64,000 nucleotides of DNA from Myxococcales bacterium (GCA_022184915.1 JAGTJU010000003.1:124001-188000); one strand, 5' to 3'. Counted from the stretch's first letter, positions 53,082 through 62,919 are shown. Program-made: numbers and translations. Notes: a model not told the origin generated them from the sequence alone.

Positions 53082-54506
53082 GACAAGCAGCTCTCCCATA
53101 GGACCGAGCTGCGCATGGGACAAAACCGGACCAACGTGCCCTCCTATGCGCGCTCCACAAGAGGCGCCCTTGTTTGACGGCGTCTTCGCTACAAACGAAA
53201 TTGCCAGGAACAGGAGGATAGGGTCTCGGGCGTCGAGTATGAGGGTATCGATGCGCGATTCCGCAAGCGCGATAATCGAGAACAGGGCACCGGAGAGAAA
53301 GAACGAACGAAAACTCGAGACTCTGGTGAGAGTTCGTTGAACTTGCCGAAGAACAACCCCGTAGACGATAGCCGCAACGGCCAAACCGAGCCAGCCGAAC
53401 TCGAATACAGCCTGGAGCCAAGGCGTTGGACCGAGGTCTATGCGTGGAAACCGATGGGTATTCCAGAGGGCCTCCTCAATCGTGTACCGGTTCGCGATGT
53501 CGTTCTTTTGTGGCCAAATTAAGCTCGGTACCGCACGCACGATTCCTTCGAGGTAGGTACCCGCCATTGCCGGACCAGATTCTAGAAAGTTGCTTACGGC
53601 AGCAAAGTACTGCTGTGCGTACCAGTACCGCGTCTCCAGGTTGGTGAGGGTGGCGTCCACAAGCCCCTGATCTCCCTTGATGACAGAGTCGGCCACAATA
53701 CCAAATCCAAACGCACCTCGTGCCGAAACTTGGTTCCGATAGACAACCACAGTTAGAAGCGAAATGCAGACTAGGCCTCCGATAGCAATGGTCCGCCTAA
53801 TCGACAGTCGAATGTGAAATACACGAAGTGCAACGAGGCATAGGGCAAGATTACTCAACTGCGCTCGCCGGCTTGCACTAAGGAGCACGAAGGCTGCAAG
53901 GGAGAACCCCGCACCGTACGACAACATACGGAGGCTCGGCCATCGGAGAGCAGCGAACAGACAAAGGGCGAGCCCCACTTGGAGCGCGTGCCGGGTCAGT
54001 CCGGAGAAAACACTTGCCAAGGAACCTGCCGCAGGCGCGACCGCACCAGCGTAAGGATTCAAGACTCCGATCGTCGCAGAAAAAGCGCATGCGACAATAA
54101 ACACTGCGACGAGAATCACAAATCCGAGGGGTCCCTCGGGCTCCAATGTCCATGCCGCCTCGGCTGCAACCCTTGTCGAAGCTATGTGCACAACTAGGAT
54201 CGTGAAGCCAGAAAACAAGAGGTGTCCGACGAATATGCTTTCGTCCGAGAAAATGAATACCATCCGCGAGAGGGGATCGATGACAAGCATGGATGGACAC
54301 TGAAACAGTAGCCACATCGATATCACTAGAAACACAGGCGTAGGGTAGCCGCCACGCGGCCACTGCCCACGAAGCACAGCGTAGGCAAGCGGAGAAGCGT
54401 TTAGGAGCGCCGCTAGAGGAGCCCACCACGTTAGGCCGCCCGATTGGGTCAGCAGTCCGAGCAGGAGGAGCGCTACCGCCGAAGTGAACCAAATCGGTAC
54501 GATCAT
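53022..54506 (-). CDS. Wzy-type oligosaccharide repeat-unit polymerase
   Basis: 494 aa. Twelve or so hydrophobic segments cover most of the protein, with an extracytoplasmic loop in the second half (ETRYWYAQQYFAAVSN, IWPQKNDIANRYTIEE, LGPTPWLQAVFEFGWLGLAV). The last motif, ahead of a closing membrane segment, fits O-antigen polymerases of the Wzy/oligosaccharide repeat-unit polymerase type. It would join flipped repeat units in the periplasm. Tail-to-tail with the FkbM gene. Leader 115 bp to the Wzc gene holds nothing obvious. Confidence 0.75.
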   Translation of the reverse strand: MIVPIWFTSAVALLLLGLLTQSGGLTWWAPLAALLNASPLAYAVLRGQWPRGGYPTPVFLVISMWLLFQCPSMLVIDPLSRMVFIFSDESIFVGHLLFSGFTILVVHIASTRVAAEAAWTLEPEGPLGFVILVAVFIVACAFSATIGVLNPYAGAVAPAAGSLASVFSGLTRHALQVGLALCLFAALRWPSLRMLSYGAGFSLAAFVLLSASRRAQLSNLALCLVALRVFHIRLSIRRTIAIGGLVCISLLTVVVYRNQVSARGAFGFGIVADSVIKGDQGLVDATLTNLETRYWYAQQYFAAVSNFLESGPAMAGTYLEGIVRAVPSLIWPQKNDIANRYTIEEALWNTHRFPRIDLGPTPWLQAVFEFGWLGLAVAAIVYGVVLRQVQRTLTRVSSFRSFFLSGALFSIIALAESRIDTLILDARDPILLFLAISFVAKTPSNKGASCGARIGGHVGPVLSHAQLGPMGELLVSPARHDVTIPSQVVGDESP

Positions 54507-54621
54507 GAGAAGAACTACACAACGGGAATGGAATACGAGCTAGGTCAAGCAAGTGCTTGGTTCTAGACCCTACCCTACTCGGTACCCAAGCACCGCAGAA
54601 CGCACCGCAAGCCTTCGCGCC

Positions 54622-56688
54622 TCAAGCTTGGTAACTGGAATAGGTTCGGTAGTAGTACGAATACTTGGAGTAACTCCCTCGTTGGAGGTCGACTCGGTTG
54701 ACGATTGCCCCGAGGATCTTTGCTTTGGCGTCGACGAGCTGCCGCCGCGCAAAAAGTGCCGCATCTTTTCGGGTATGATTTGCCCTCACTACCAACAAGA
54801 CCCCGTCGGTAAGGTTTCCAATTATGGCGGGATCCGTGACGGCAGAAGTTGGTGGCGAATCGAATATCACAAACTCGAACTGCTGCTTAAGTGCGGAAAG
54901 AAGTCCCTTGAACACACTAGAATGGAGAAGCTCAGCGGGGTTCGGTGGAATCGGCCCACAACTAAGGATCGTTAGGTTTGGAACCTCGGTCGACTGAAGA
55001 GCTTCCTCTAGTCTGGCTTCGCCGACGATCACAGACGAAATGCCTTTGTTATTCGGAAGTTGGAATGACTTATGTACCCGAGGTCGTCTCATGTCGGTAT
55101 CGACAAGGACAACTGAGCTTCCCGACTGGGCCATTGTTATCGCAAGGCTAATCGCAGTTGTCGTTTTGCCCTCTTGAGGACCCGGGCTAGTCACTACTAA
55201 ACACCTAAGCTTGGTTTCGGGAGAAAGAAAGAGGAGGTTTGTTCGGATCGAACGACACGACTCAGCTGCCGACGACCTAGGGTTCAGATGAACACCAAGG
55301 TCAACCTCTCTGGTCAACTGTCCTCGACCTTCACCAACCAAAGGCACTATCCCGAGTACGGGTACGCCCAACGTTTCTTCGGTCTGCTCTTGGTCCTTGA
55401 GACTCCGGTCGAGGCTATCAACGACGAAGGCAATCACGAACCCTACGAGCGCCCCAGATGCCGCGAATACCAACAGATTCCAAACAACTCTAGGCCGCAC
55501 CGGGATAGGGTTAGAAACGGCGCGCTCAAGAATGCGGACGTTGTTGGTTCGTATCATCCCCGTGAGGCCAGTCTCCTTTTCCCTCTGAGTCACGAGGTCG
55601 AACAGCTTCCGGTTCGTTTCGGTGTCTCGAAGGAGCTGACGGTAGGGGAGTTCCATCTTCGCAAGCTCAATTGCCGACTTCTTTTCCGCTTCCATGTAGC
55701 GATTGAGTGCGTGCTCCGTCTCAACCACAGAAAGATACGCCTTTTCTTTGGACTCGAGGACCTGCTTCATTTCTCCGCGGTACTCAGTCTCAAGCGTCTG
55801 CAATTGCTCGTTGACTGATGTCACGCGCGGATGCTGCTCGCCGTACTTTGATTGTAATTCGGCCAGCGTCTTCCTCAATTCTATGAATGCCCTCTTTATG
55901 TCCTGAACCACTGCATTCTGGCGAATGTCCGGCAGCGCTTCCTGCGCGTCGATAGTCGCCATTGACTGGTTGATTATTTTTCTCTCAGACTCAAGTTCGA
56001 TCCGGCGGGTTCGTGCGTCTGCAAGTCGATCGTTTAACGCTGACAGGTTCTGATTCGTCATGCCCTGCCGAGCGTCTAAGTCGATATCGAGCAGGTTGTT
56101 TTTGGCCCGATACTCGTAAAGCTCTTTTTCGGAGGACTCCAGGGATTGCCTAAGCTTCACGACTTGGTCGCCCAGCCAAATAGACGCCGACTTTGAGCCG
56201 TCCAGCTTTAGCTCTAAATTGAAGTCCATATAAGAGTCGGCGATGGCGTTCGCAAAGTCAGCGGCCGACTTTGGGTCCTTGTCTCGAACAGTAATCGTCG
56301 CAATCCGAGAATCCTTGATCGGCGTGACGGTCAAACTCCTACTAATTCTCTGAAGTAGCTTGGCTCTCTGGTCTGGACCGTTGAGCGTCCCCGCCAAGCG
56401 GTCAACGGCTCTGCCAACCACGTCGTTCGACCGGATAACTCTGTATTGAGTCTCGTAGAATTCCTTGTTCGCCCAGTAGGTGCCGGTGCCGAGTTCGACC
56501 ACGTCCTTTATACCGCTTAGGACTTGTGGAGCAGACGGGTCAATCACAACGGCACAAGATGCCTCGAAGACCTTAGGTTGGCGGAACGTCCAAAGTGCCC
56601 CGACCACAACGGAAACCACAAGCGTGCCTACTATCCAGCGCCATCCGAGCAGCACCAGGCGTAGATAGTGATTGAGTTCCGCCACCAT
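54622..56688 (-). CDS. Wzc-type polysaccharide co-polymerase and tyrosine autokinase
   Basis: 688 aa from ATG 56688, chosen because GGAGG precedes it by 10 bases and it begins just before the Wzz-type sequence (ELNHYLRLVLLGWRWI). The open frame reaches up to 56808. Two membrane segments (about residues 13-35 and 440-460) flank a long coiled-coil periplasmic region. The cytoplasmic BY-kinase has Walker A (PGPQEGKTTTAISLA), Walker A' (VVLVDTDMRRPR) and Walker B (FVIFDSPPTSAV). The Tyr-rich tail (SKYSYYYRTYSSY) is the autophosphorylation cluster. It controls chain length and export. Confidence 0.9.
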   Translation of the reverse strand: MVAELNHYLRLVLLGWRWIVGTLVVSVVVGALWTFRQPKVFEASCAVVIDPSAPQVLSGIKDVVELGTGTYWANKEFYETQYRVIRSNDVVGRAVDRLAGTLNGPDQRAKLLQRISRSLTVTPIKDSRIATITVRDKDPKSAADFANAIADSYMDFNLELKLDGSKSASIWLGDQVVKLRQSLESSEKELYEYRAKNNLLDIDLDARQGMTNQNLSALNDRLADARTRRIELESERKIINQSMATIDAQEALPDIRQNAVVQDIKRAFIELRKTLAELQSKYGEQHPRVTSVNEQLQTLETEYRGEMKQVLESKEKAYLSVVETEHALNRYMEAEKKSAIELAKMELPYRQLLRDTETNRKLFDLVTQREKETGLTGMIRTNNVRILERAVSNPIPVRPRVVWNLLVFAASGALVGFVIAFVVDSLDRSLKDQEQTEETLGVPVLGIVPLVGEGRGQLTREVDLGVHLNPRSSAAESCRSIRTNLLFLSPETKLRCLVVTSPGPQEGKTTTAISLAITMAQSGSSVVLVDTDMRRPRVHKSFQLPNNKGISSVIVGEARLEEALQSTEVPNLTILSCGPIPPNPAELLHSSVFKGLLSALKQQFEFVIFDSPPTSAVTDPAIIGNLTDGVLLVVRANHTRKDAALFARRQLVDAKAKILGAIVNRVDLQRGSYSKYSYYYRTYSSYQA

Positions 56689-57316
56689 CGAGGGATCGCC
56701 TCCAGGTGTCACACCAGACCTGTTTGCCTCTATCACGGGTGGGAGAGTATCCCGGCCGGGCTGGCTGTGCAAAGCGAACGTAGAGCGACAGCGCACTGCA
56801 TCCATCACTCGTCAGCCGTTTTCATAGACGGCTTGCCCCCACCAAAGGCGGAGCGGCGCGGCGTTTGGAGGTCGCCGCTACGGGGGGGCGACCTCCGTTT
56901 GCTTGGGTCGAGAGTGGCGGCAGGAGCCGGAACTCAGTCGCAGTTACCTCGTGACCAGGTCTGTGTATGGCGATTCTGGTCGGCTTGCCGAGGTCTCCTG
57001 ACTAGCAAGTAAAGCTTGATGCCGTTCCGTTCCCTAAACATGAATCAAGGCCGCCTCGCTAACGTTGACAGGTTCGGGAATGGCCGCCTTCAGGAGTCCA
57101 CTAGTGGCTGGCAGCGCGTACTCGATCAATCGGAGTCCGTCCCGCGATCATGCCCAAGCAGAAAACGATTTTGCAAAGTGCCGGGAGCCTCCCGTGATTC
57201 CCCCGCCTGCGCGAGACCTCAACCGGGGGCGGACCGGCGTACGGACCCATCGAACCAGGGACTCCGACTGGCGATTCGGAACGCCTGCTGGGGCAGACCG
57301 CTGGGATCGCCCTGCC
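56689..57316. other. 628-bp region without a gene; holds a strong inverted repeat
   Basis: No convincing gene on either strand. It separates the DUF268 gene from the Wzc gene on the minus strand and contains the hairpin at 56867-56896. The sequence to its right (57000-57300) is unremarkable. It probably includes the terminator for the 57317-64000 operon and the promoter of the Wzc-Wzy pair. Confidence 0.4.
56867..56896. terminator. 10-bp perfect stem hairpin, terminator-like or regulatory
   Basis: GGAGGTCGCC at 56867-56876 pairs perfectly with GGCGACCTCC at 56887-56896 around a 10-base G-rich loop. There is no T-run on the minus side and only a short GTTTG on the plus side, so it is not a classic intrinsic terminator. 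It lies upstream of the Wzc start by about 180 bp. Confidence 0.45.
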
Positions 57317-58105
57317 TCAGTGCGCCCTCTTAAAAACAAAGATGCCGCACGCGTAAGCAGCTTCCCTAAGCGCCCTTGGGTCTCCACCTTCCGAGAACTC
57401 ACCATCATCCCCGATTGCTGCGAACGCTGCGAGTTGAAGCGGCGCGAAGGCGGCCAGGATCGTATCCGGCGAAAAGACACGATGGGCATTGAACTCCACT
57501 CGCTCTCTCCCGACGGGCGCGGAAAAGTACAGGGTTCCGCCCGGTGCCACTAGACCCTTTAGGGTCTCCACCCCTTTCCTCCAGCCCTCGGGATCTACTG
57601 GGTCTCCATACCTGCCCAAACCGAAATGCTCTACCGCATGAAGACTAGACACCGAAAGCGCTCCATTGGGGAAGTGCTCTGCGATGGTCGCACTCTCAGC
57701 TTGAACGAAGTTCAAGCCCTCGATACGAACAGGAAGTGGACGTATATCGATCATCGTAAGCGGCATAAACGAGAGAACATGCGCAATGAAACCATCAATG
57801 CGAGATCCGATATCGACGTGCTCGGCGGGCCGCGCTTTGTAGATCTGCCTTGCCACCCACAAATCCTGCATGAAGTAGTGCCCTCGCGTCGCGCCGGCCG
57901 CTTCATAGAAGTCCGAAAGGATCGGGTATAGCTGGTCAAAACGCAGTGGGAACTGTCCCGACTTGTCCTGGTTTCGGTACTCACGGACATCCCTCAAGAA
58001 TCGAGGTAAATTCGCGAACCGCTTGAGTCCAATCGGAGAAAAACCCAAAACAGTTTCACTGAGCCTACTCGTCTTCTTGAGCGCTTCCTTAGCCCTTGTA
58101 ATCAT
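57317..58105 (-). CDS. DUF268-type (methyltransferase-fold) protein
   Basis: 262 aa. The sequence includes HVDIGSRIDGFIAHVLSFMP in place of motif I, then LSVSSLHAVEHFGLGRYGDPV, WRKGVETLKGLVAPGG and FNAHRVFSPDTI. These are typical of DUF268, a domain related to class I methyltransferases found in polysaccharide gene clusters. Probably modifies a sugar; substrate unknown. It is the last gene in the leftward operon that starts beyond 64000. Confidence 0.75.
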   Translation of the reverse strand: MITRAKEALKKTSRLSETVLGFSPIGLKRFANLPRFLRDVREYRNQDKSGQFPLRFDQLYPILSDFYEAAGATRGHYFMQDLWVARQIYKARPAEHVDIGSRIDGFIAHVLSFMPLTMIDIRPLPVRIEGLNFVQAESATIAEHFPNGALSVSSLHAVEHFGLGRYGDPVDPEGWRKGVETLKGLVAPGGTLYFSAPVGRERVEFNAHRVFSPDTILAAFAPLQLAAFAAIGDDGEFSEGGDPRALREAAYACGIFVFKRAH

Positions 58106-58133
58106 TTCGAGCGATCCTATAAACTGAAATCCG

Positions 58134-59039
58134 TTACCCAGTCAGCGATGTCCACGACGAAGGGACGGTATCTTGATTGTCCCACCGTTTAGCTTCTGGA
58201 CAGATTACCATCTTGTCTGGATGTCTACCTAGCCATGCTGCCCACCAGCTGAACGTACTGTTCGAGATTACAAAGTGACGGCATTGGCGCATCATCCAAA
58301 AGTCATGAAGCCCACTGGCGGCCACATGATGACGCTGGTCGACTATCGTAAATGGCACCCGCTTTGGCATATTCGCCGCGAACCACTCCGGCGCATCTCC
58401 AAAGCAAAAGAAGTGGCAGTTCGGACTCGACTCAAGAATACGCGTGATTGCGTTCTCATAGTATTCCCTCTTGAGGGATCGAGAATCCTCATGCGATAGC
58501 GGGTCCGCTCCTTGCCCCTGCGTGAGTGAGTAAAGCCTTCTTGCATGAACCGCGACTGGCGTAGCAGTACTCTCTATCTTTCGGCGAAGCGTCCGATCGT
58601 AGCCTCCGGGAGGCTCGATCATTGCTAGTTCGTCTCTGATTTGAGAAGCGCTGCTCTGAAAGTACTTTTCAGACTGCCAATATCCTTCGAGGAAGGTCAG
58701 GGGAGCCAGCTGCTCCTTTTCAAGTATCGGAGCATAACGGAGGATGGTCGGTTCCGTGATGTAGTCCACGATTGCATTATTTTTCCATGCCCCTGTCGCC
58801 CTCTTGAGAAGATGTCGAGCCAATCTACCCGAAGGGAAGTCAAGTGCCTCCAACCTACCCGCGAATCTTGCATTCAGAGCGAATTGGTTGAGTTCGGGCG
58901 CTCTGCCGTACTGGTCGCGACGAAAGCCACTTCGGCAGTCGAGAACTAACCCGACTCGGTGGAGGCGAGCTAGGCTTCGCGCTGCAGCGTATATGAACAG
59001 TTGGTTCCCAAGGCCACCGAATACACGTGCGATAATCAT
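58134..59039 (-). CDS. Alpha-1,2-fucosyltransferase-like (GT11)
   Basis: 301 aa. The N-terminus, IIARVFGGLGNQLFIYAAAR, is the GT11 donor-site signature. VAVHARRLYS is the HxR motif region, and FVISNSTFSWWAAWLGRHPD is the C-terminal motif of the family. It would add fucose (or a close deoxy-hexose) to a galactose-type acceptor. It overlaps the flippase stop by 4 bp (ATGA), so expression is coupled. Confidence 0.85.
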   Translation of the reverse strand: MIIARVFGGLGNQLFIYAAARSLARLHRVGLVLDCRSGFRRDQYGRAPELNQFALNARFAGRLEALDFPSGRLARHLLKRATGAWKNNAIVDYITEPTILRYAPILEKEQLAPLTFLEGYWQSEKYFQSSASQIRDELAMIEPPGGYDRTLRRKIESTATPVAVHARRLYSLTQGQGADPLSHEDSRSLKREYYENAITRILESSPNCHFFCFGDAPEWFAANMPKRVPFTIVDQRHHVAASGLHDFWMMRQCRHFVISNSTFSWWAAWLGRHPDKMVICPEAKRWDNQDTVPSSWTSLTG

Positions 59040-60466
59040 TGATTACCACCGCGCAAGTGGATTACTCCACGGACAGAGAAAAACAGACCACCAGCCCCTG
59101 AGGCAAGTACTACGACCAAGTGCATTGCCCAGTGAAGAATCGAAAGGTCTCGGGACCTCAAGAGCAGGAGTGCTACACACGCCGGAGAACTTGCGACCAT
59201 CACGAGCCCCATACGCCTCAGGGGAAGATTCAAGACGAAGTGTCGTCTCATGCATATGCCAAGCGTGAAGAACATACTGAGGGATGCGAGGAGAAGCGCC
59301 GGACCAAGGCCATCGATACCCCATAAGCGCCCAAGAACAAACACTCCAACCACCGAGGTAACGGCGCCAGAAACGCCCGCTGGCAACAGAAGGTCGGTTC
59401 GCTTCCTGCCGACCGCGGCCAGATGATAGCAGCCACTTGCAATACGGACGCTCTCAGCAGCAGCGGCCCAAGCGATGAGGCGGTAGTCGCTCTGGAAGTC
59501 CCGCCCAAGCAGGATCCAAGAAAGTGGCCTGGCACCGCAAATGACCAGGAGTCCAATGAGAACTAGTATCGGAAGCAGGACATCAGCCAGCGACTGTACG
59601 GTTTCGCGCTTCTGATCTTCCTCACTGGAAGTCACTCCGCGATAGAAGATAGGCTGGTAGTACTGCTGAAACAGCGCTTCAAATGCCACGAGGATACCCA
59701 CTCCTGCAGAATAGTTCGCCGCGAAGCTGCCTAGGGTCTCTGGCGAAAGGACATTCTCAACTACAAGACGATTCGCTTGTGTCTGCCCCCAGTACAGGAG
59801 GGAGCCTGTCGCCATTGGCCATGTAAATCGGAGAAACTCTGCGAGATCTAGCGGTGCGATGACGACAGACTGCCCCGTTCGTGAACGAAAACATCTGCGG
59901 AGGTACAACACCGCCGCCGCGGCAGGAAGCATCGCACCGACTGCTAGACCCAACATCCAGTTGCGAGCGGACGGCCCCAGAAGAATTACCGCAAGAACCG
60001 CCAAACCCGGTTTCAGAAACGCGGCTAAAGTCGAGAGCGCAACATAGACGGAGCGCTTTGACAATATGTTGAGGGGAGCGAACGCAACGTTGCTGGCTTC
60101 GGTGGCGAAAACGAACGGTACCAAAGCAAAGACCAGAGGGCCCATCTCCACCCCGTAGTGCCACTTGGCCACGTATGCGACAACAGTCCCTACAGTCACA
60201 GCAGCGATGGTCAGCCCAACCAGAAACTGACGAAGTCGGTACCAAGCCTCCCCACTCTCCTCCCACGAAAGAAGGTTTCGGAAGTAGTGATTTCCGACAG
60301 CTGAAGCTATTGGCGATACGGCAACAGCCAGGATCGCCGCCAGCCAGTAGAAGCGTCCCGCCTCGGCAGGAGACAAGAACGTGGTCAAGCATCGCAACGT
60401 AACGACGATTGCCACGACCTGAGACACTCGTCCGATTCCCAGGAGCGCAAGCGCCCTTACTGTCAC
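59036..60466 (-). CDS. Wzx-type polysaccharide flippase
   Basis: 476 aa from GTG 60466. About twelve hydrophobic segments span the sequence, with WPMATGSLLYWGQTQANRLV and the loop FQQYYQPIFYRGVTSSEEDQ typical of MOP-family repeat-unit exporters. Moves lipid-linked oligosaccharide across the inner membrane. The gap to the GT2 gene upstream is 24 bp. Confidence 0.8.
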   Translation of the reverse strand: MTVRALALLGIGRVSQVVAIVVTLRCLTTFLSPAEAGRFYWLAAILAVAVSPIASAVGNHYFRNLLSWEESGEAWYRLRQFLVGLTIAAVTVGTVVAYVAKWHYGVEMGPLVFALVPFVFATEASNVAFAPLNILSKRSVYVALSTLAAFLKPGLAVLAVILLGPSARNWMLGLAVGAMLPAAAAVLYLRRCFRSRTGQSVVIAPLDLAEFLRFTWPMATGSLLYWGQTQANRLVVENVLSPETLGSFAANYSAGVGILVAFEALFQQYYQPIFYRGVTSSEEDQKRETVQSLADVLLPILVLIGLLVICGARPLSWILLGRDFQSDYRLIAWAAAAESVRIASGCYHLAAVGRKRTDLLLPAGVSGAVTSVVGVFVLGRLWGIDGLGPALLLASLSMFFTLGICMRRHFVLNLPLRRMGLVMVASSPACVALLLLRSRDLSILHWAMHLVVVLASGAGGLFFSVRGVIHLRGGNQ

Positions 60467-60490
60467 CGCAAGGCTCCGATTCCTCGCTCG

Positions 60491-61399
60491 TCACTCGAAG
60501 CAAGCTTCGAGTGACGAGCGGCTGAACTCTTCCGCAAGCCATTTCGCAGAAGTATCGTAAGCAGTTTCGATATCCCCATCCGTGCAGGGATTATGGAGTT
60601 TGCGGGAGCCCCCCGTGACTCCGTCAGCAACGGTGGAAAGTGCCGACCGCAACGAAAGTCGGGCAAGGCCGACGGTTTCGTCCAGACGGGGAAGTGTCCC
60701 GCTAAGGAGATGATGAGACGCTTTGAATGCCACTTCTTCGCGCAACATCCTTCTGCCAAACTTCACAGCATTGCTTTGTGGGTTTTCAAGACGTACGAAC
60801 AGTGGGGATGCGTACCACACCTGCTTGCAGCGACTTGTAGATAACCGTAACGACAGTTCGGCATCGATGCGCTTGCTACTGGTATTGAAGAGACCAGTCA
60901 TAGCCAGCGAAGACCGGCGAAACATTAGACCCAGGCCGCACAGGAAAAGCGGCCCCTTCCCCTCTTTCCAGCGCCGAAACGAGACACCATCGTTTCCAGC
61001 AGACGGTAAGCTTCGCGAGCCTAGCTGCAGTCCCGCCCCTTGGGACCAGAGAACATCGATTTCGGGATGGTCCTCCATGAATGTCCGGCAGACCCGGATC
61101 GCAGGATAATGAAAAACATCATCGTCCGAGATGAGTTTGATCAGGTCTCCCCGGGCGCGGAGCATTCCGCGGTTCCATCCATGCGCTTCTCCCGCATCTT
61201 TTTCGGAAGTGAACTGATCGATTCGATGGTCTTTCTGAAGCGATGCAATGAAATCTTGTGTTCCGTCCGAGCTAGATCCGTCGACTACGACAACCTCTTC
61301 GTCATCCTCCACTTCGTCTAGGAGACGGGGAAGAGCATGTCTCAGAAAGGGAAGCTTGTTGTAGGTATTGACCAGATACGTCAGACGAGGTGCAGGCAT
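60491..61399 (-). CDS. GT2-family glycosyltransferase
   Basis: 302 aa from ATG 61399; the frame extends to TTG 61414 but ATG is more likely. GT-A fold: LTYLVNTYNKLPFLRHALPR, then VVVVDGSSSDGTQDFI (nucleotide binding) and LIKLISDDDVFHY, the metal-binding D-x-D. AEHGWNRG-type motif appears as AHGWNRGMLRARGD. Adds one sugar of the repeat unit at the cytoplasmic face. Confidence 0.85.
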   Translation of the reverse strand: MPAPRLTYLVNTYNKLPFLRHALPRLLDEVEDDEEVVVVDGSSSDGTQDFIASLQKDHRIDQFTSEKDAGEAHGWNRGMLRARGDLIKLISDDDVFHYPAIRVCRTFMEDHPEIDVLWSQGAGLQLGSRSLPSAGNDGVSFRRWKEGKGPLFLCGLGLMFRRSSLAMTGLFNTSSKRIDAELSLRLSTSRCKQVWYASPLFVRLENPQSNAVKFGRRMLREEVAFKASHHLLSGTLPRLDETVGLARLSLRSALSTVADGVTGGSRKLHNPCTDGDIETAYDTSAKWLAEEFSRSSLEACFE

Positions 61400-61414
61400 T
61401 CGCAGTCCACCCAA

Positions 61415-62350
61415 TCAATAAGGGAACACAGACTCGTAGTACGAAGCAGTCGACGCGATTCCTTCTCGGATCGGAGTGAACTTGAACGCGGGAAAAACCC
61501 TGCGAAACAGCTCGTCGTCCATGACCTTTATCGGTGCTCCGTCCGGCTTTGAGCGGTCCCATATGATTTCGCCGGAAAATCCGGTCTCCTCAACGAGAAT
61601 GTCGACAAGCTCTCTCACGGACAGGCCAGACGCTTGCGCGACGTTGAACGCGGCCGGCAAAGCTAAGTCCTCGCCAAGTACTTCGGCCACAATCCTAGCG
61701 AAATCTGGGGCATACAACCACTCCCGTATCGCAATGCCGGTCCCCCAAACCTCAAGTTTTCTTTCGCCCAATCGCTTTGCCTTCACGACCTTACTAACCA
61801 GGGCTGACAGCGCATGAGCCTTCGTCGGGTCGGTGGACTCATACGGCCCGTACATGTTGGGGACAAACAAGCTGAGGGATTTAACCCCGTGCTGCATCTC
61901 AAAGCATTCGGAAAGGATCATCATCATGCGGCGAGTGCTGCCGTAAGACATCACCGATCGGTGCAGCGGACCACTCCAAAGGTCTCCTTCGGTAAACTTT
62001 TCGAGGTGCGCAGGGAAGGCGCAGTTTGCGACAGGGTTGACGATAAGAGTCTCTGGGCTCACCTCCGCAGTCGCCCTATACAGCGCGAGGAGAAGGCGCA
62101 TGTTGTCTTCGACGACTGTTGCGGCTTGCTCCGTTACATATACGAGACTCCCTACGTGGGCAGCACAGTTGACGATCACTCGACAAGGGGTAGAAGCCAG
62201 GAGGCGCTTGACCTGGCCGACATCCCGCAGGTCGCAATCCTTTCTCGAAATGGCCGAAACCTCGAAACCACTTTTCTTAAGTGCGTCCACCACGTGGCGT
62301 CCCACGAAACCTGAGGCGCCCAACACCATAAAGTTCTTCTCTGCGGTCAT
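61415..62350 (-). CDS. NAD-dependent epimerase/reductase, GDP-L-fucose synthase-like
   Basis: 311 aa. Rossmann motif is VLGASGFVGRHVVDAL. CDLRDVGQVKRLL, VNPVANCAFPAHLEKFTEGD and FVPNMYGPYE follow the GDP-L-fucose synthase (GMER) layout. The catalytic Y-x3-K motif reads YGSTR here, so the Lys is replaced by Arg. This could reflect altered activity or a related sugar reductase. Position beside a GT11 gene suits GDP-fucose supply. Starts by ATGA overlap with the acyltransferase gene. Confidence 0.75.
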   Translation of the reverse strand: MTAEKNFMVLGASGFVGRHVVDALKKSGFEVSAISRKDCDLRDVGQVKRLLASTPCRVIVNCAAHVGSLVYVTEQAATVVEDNMRLLLALYRATAEVSPETLIVNPVANCAFPAHLEKFTEGDLWSGPLHRSVMSYGSTRRMMMILSECFEMQHGVKSLSLFVPNMYGPYESTDPTKAHALSALVSKVVKAKRLGERKLEVWGTGIAIREWLYAPDFARIVAEVLGEDLALPAAFNVAQASGLSVRELVDILVEETGFSGEIIWDRSKPDGAPIKVMDDELFRRVFPAFKFTPIREGIASTASYYESVFPY

Positions 62351-62919
62351 TCTTCGTACCCCATTGCTCGGGCTGCTTGCAGCATCCTATCTCGCGGCCG
62401 CTCCCGGACCTTCCGGGCAGGAACCCCGAAATATATAGACCAAGGCTCCGTACTACGGAGGACAAGTGAACAAGAGCCCACCACGCTGCCTTCGCCCAGA
62501 GTCACGCCTGGGTGCACCACGACGTTAGTCCCGATGCTGGCGAACCGACGGAAGATGACTGGTGCATAGTTCACACGGTCGCGGAACTCCGGTGGCGACA
62601 TACCCACAAGACCGTGCCCCAGGAACTCGTCTGACGCACAGAGGATGCGGCTTCCCGCTCCAACGGTGTTGAAGCCCTCCATCCTGAGTGTGGATTTGGC
62701 ACCACCAATGACGGTGACGTACGGGCCGATGTGCACGTAGTCACCCATCGTCACAGCCGTGGTGCAATAGAACCCGGAGTCTATGGCGATATGCGACCCA
62801 AGCTCCACGAGGGCTGGGCGCTTAATCTCGACTCGCGGGCTAATGAAGACGTCCTGCCCTTGAGCCCTCAGCTGAGAGTAATCGTAAGGTGCCGTCTGAT
62901 CCTCAGACTCTCGCGACAT
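62347..62919 (-). CDS. Left-handed beta-helix O-acetyltransferase (WbbJ/LbetaH-like)
   Basis: 190 aa from ATG 62919; a longer frame to 63090 lies inside the aminotransferase gene. Hexapeptide repeats span most of the protein (VELGSHIAIDSGFYCTTAVT, MGDYVHIGPYVTVIGGA, SIGTNVVVHPGVTLGEGSVV). YFGVPARKV is the typical end. It probably transfers acetyl to an amino sugar made by the adjacent aminotransferase. TGATG overlap couples it to that gene. Confidence 0.8.
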   Translation of the reverse strand: MSRESEDQTAPYDYSQLRAQGQDVFISPRVEIKRPALVELGSHIAIDSGFYCTTAVTMGDYVHIGPYVTVIGGAKSTLRMEGFNTVGAGSRILCASDEFLGHGLVGMSPPEFRDRVNYAPVIFRRFASIGTNVVVHPGVTLGEGSVVGSCSLVLRSTEPWSIYFGVPARKVRERPRDRMLQAARAMGYEE

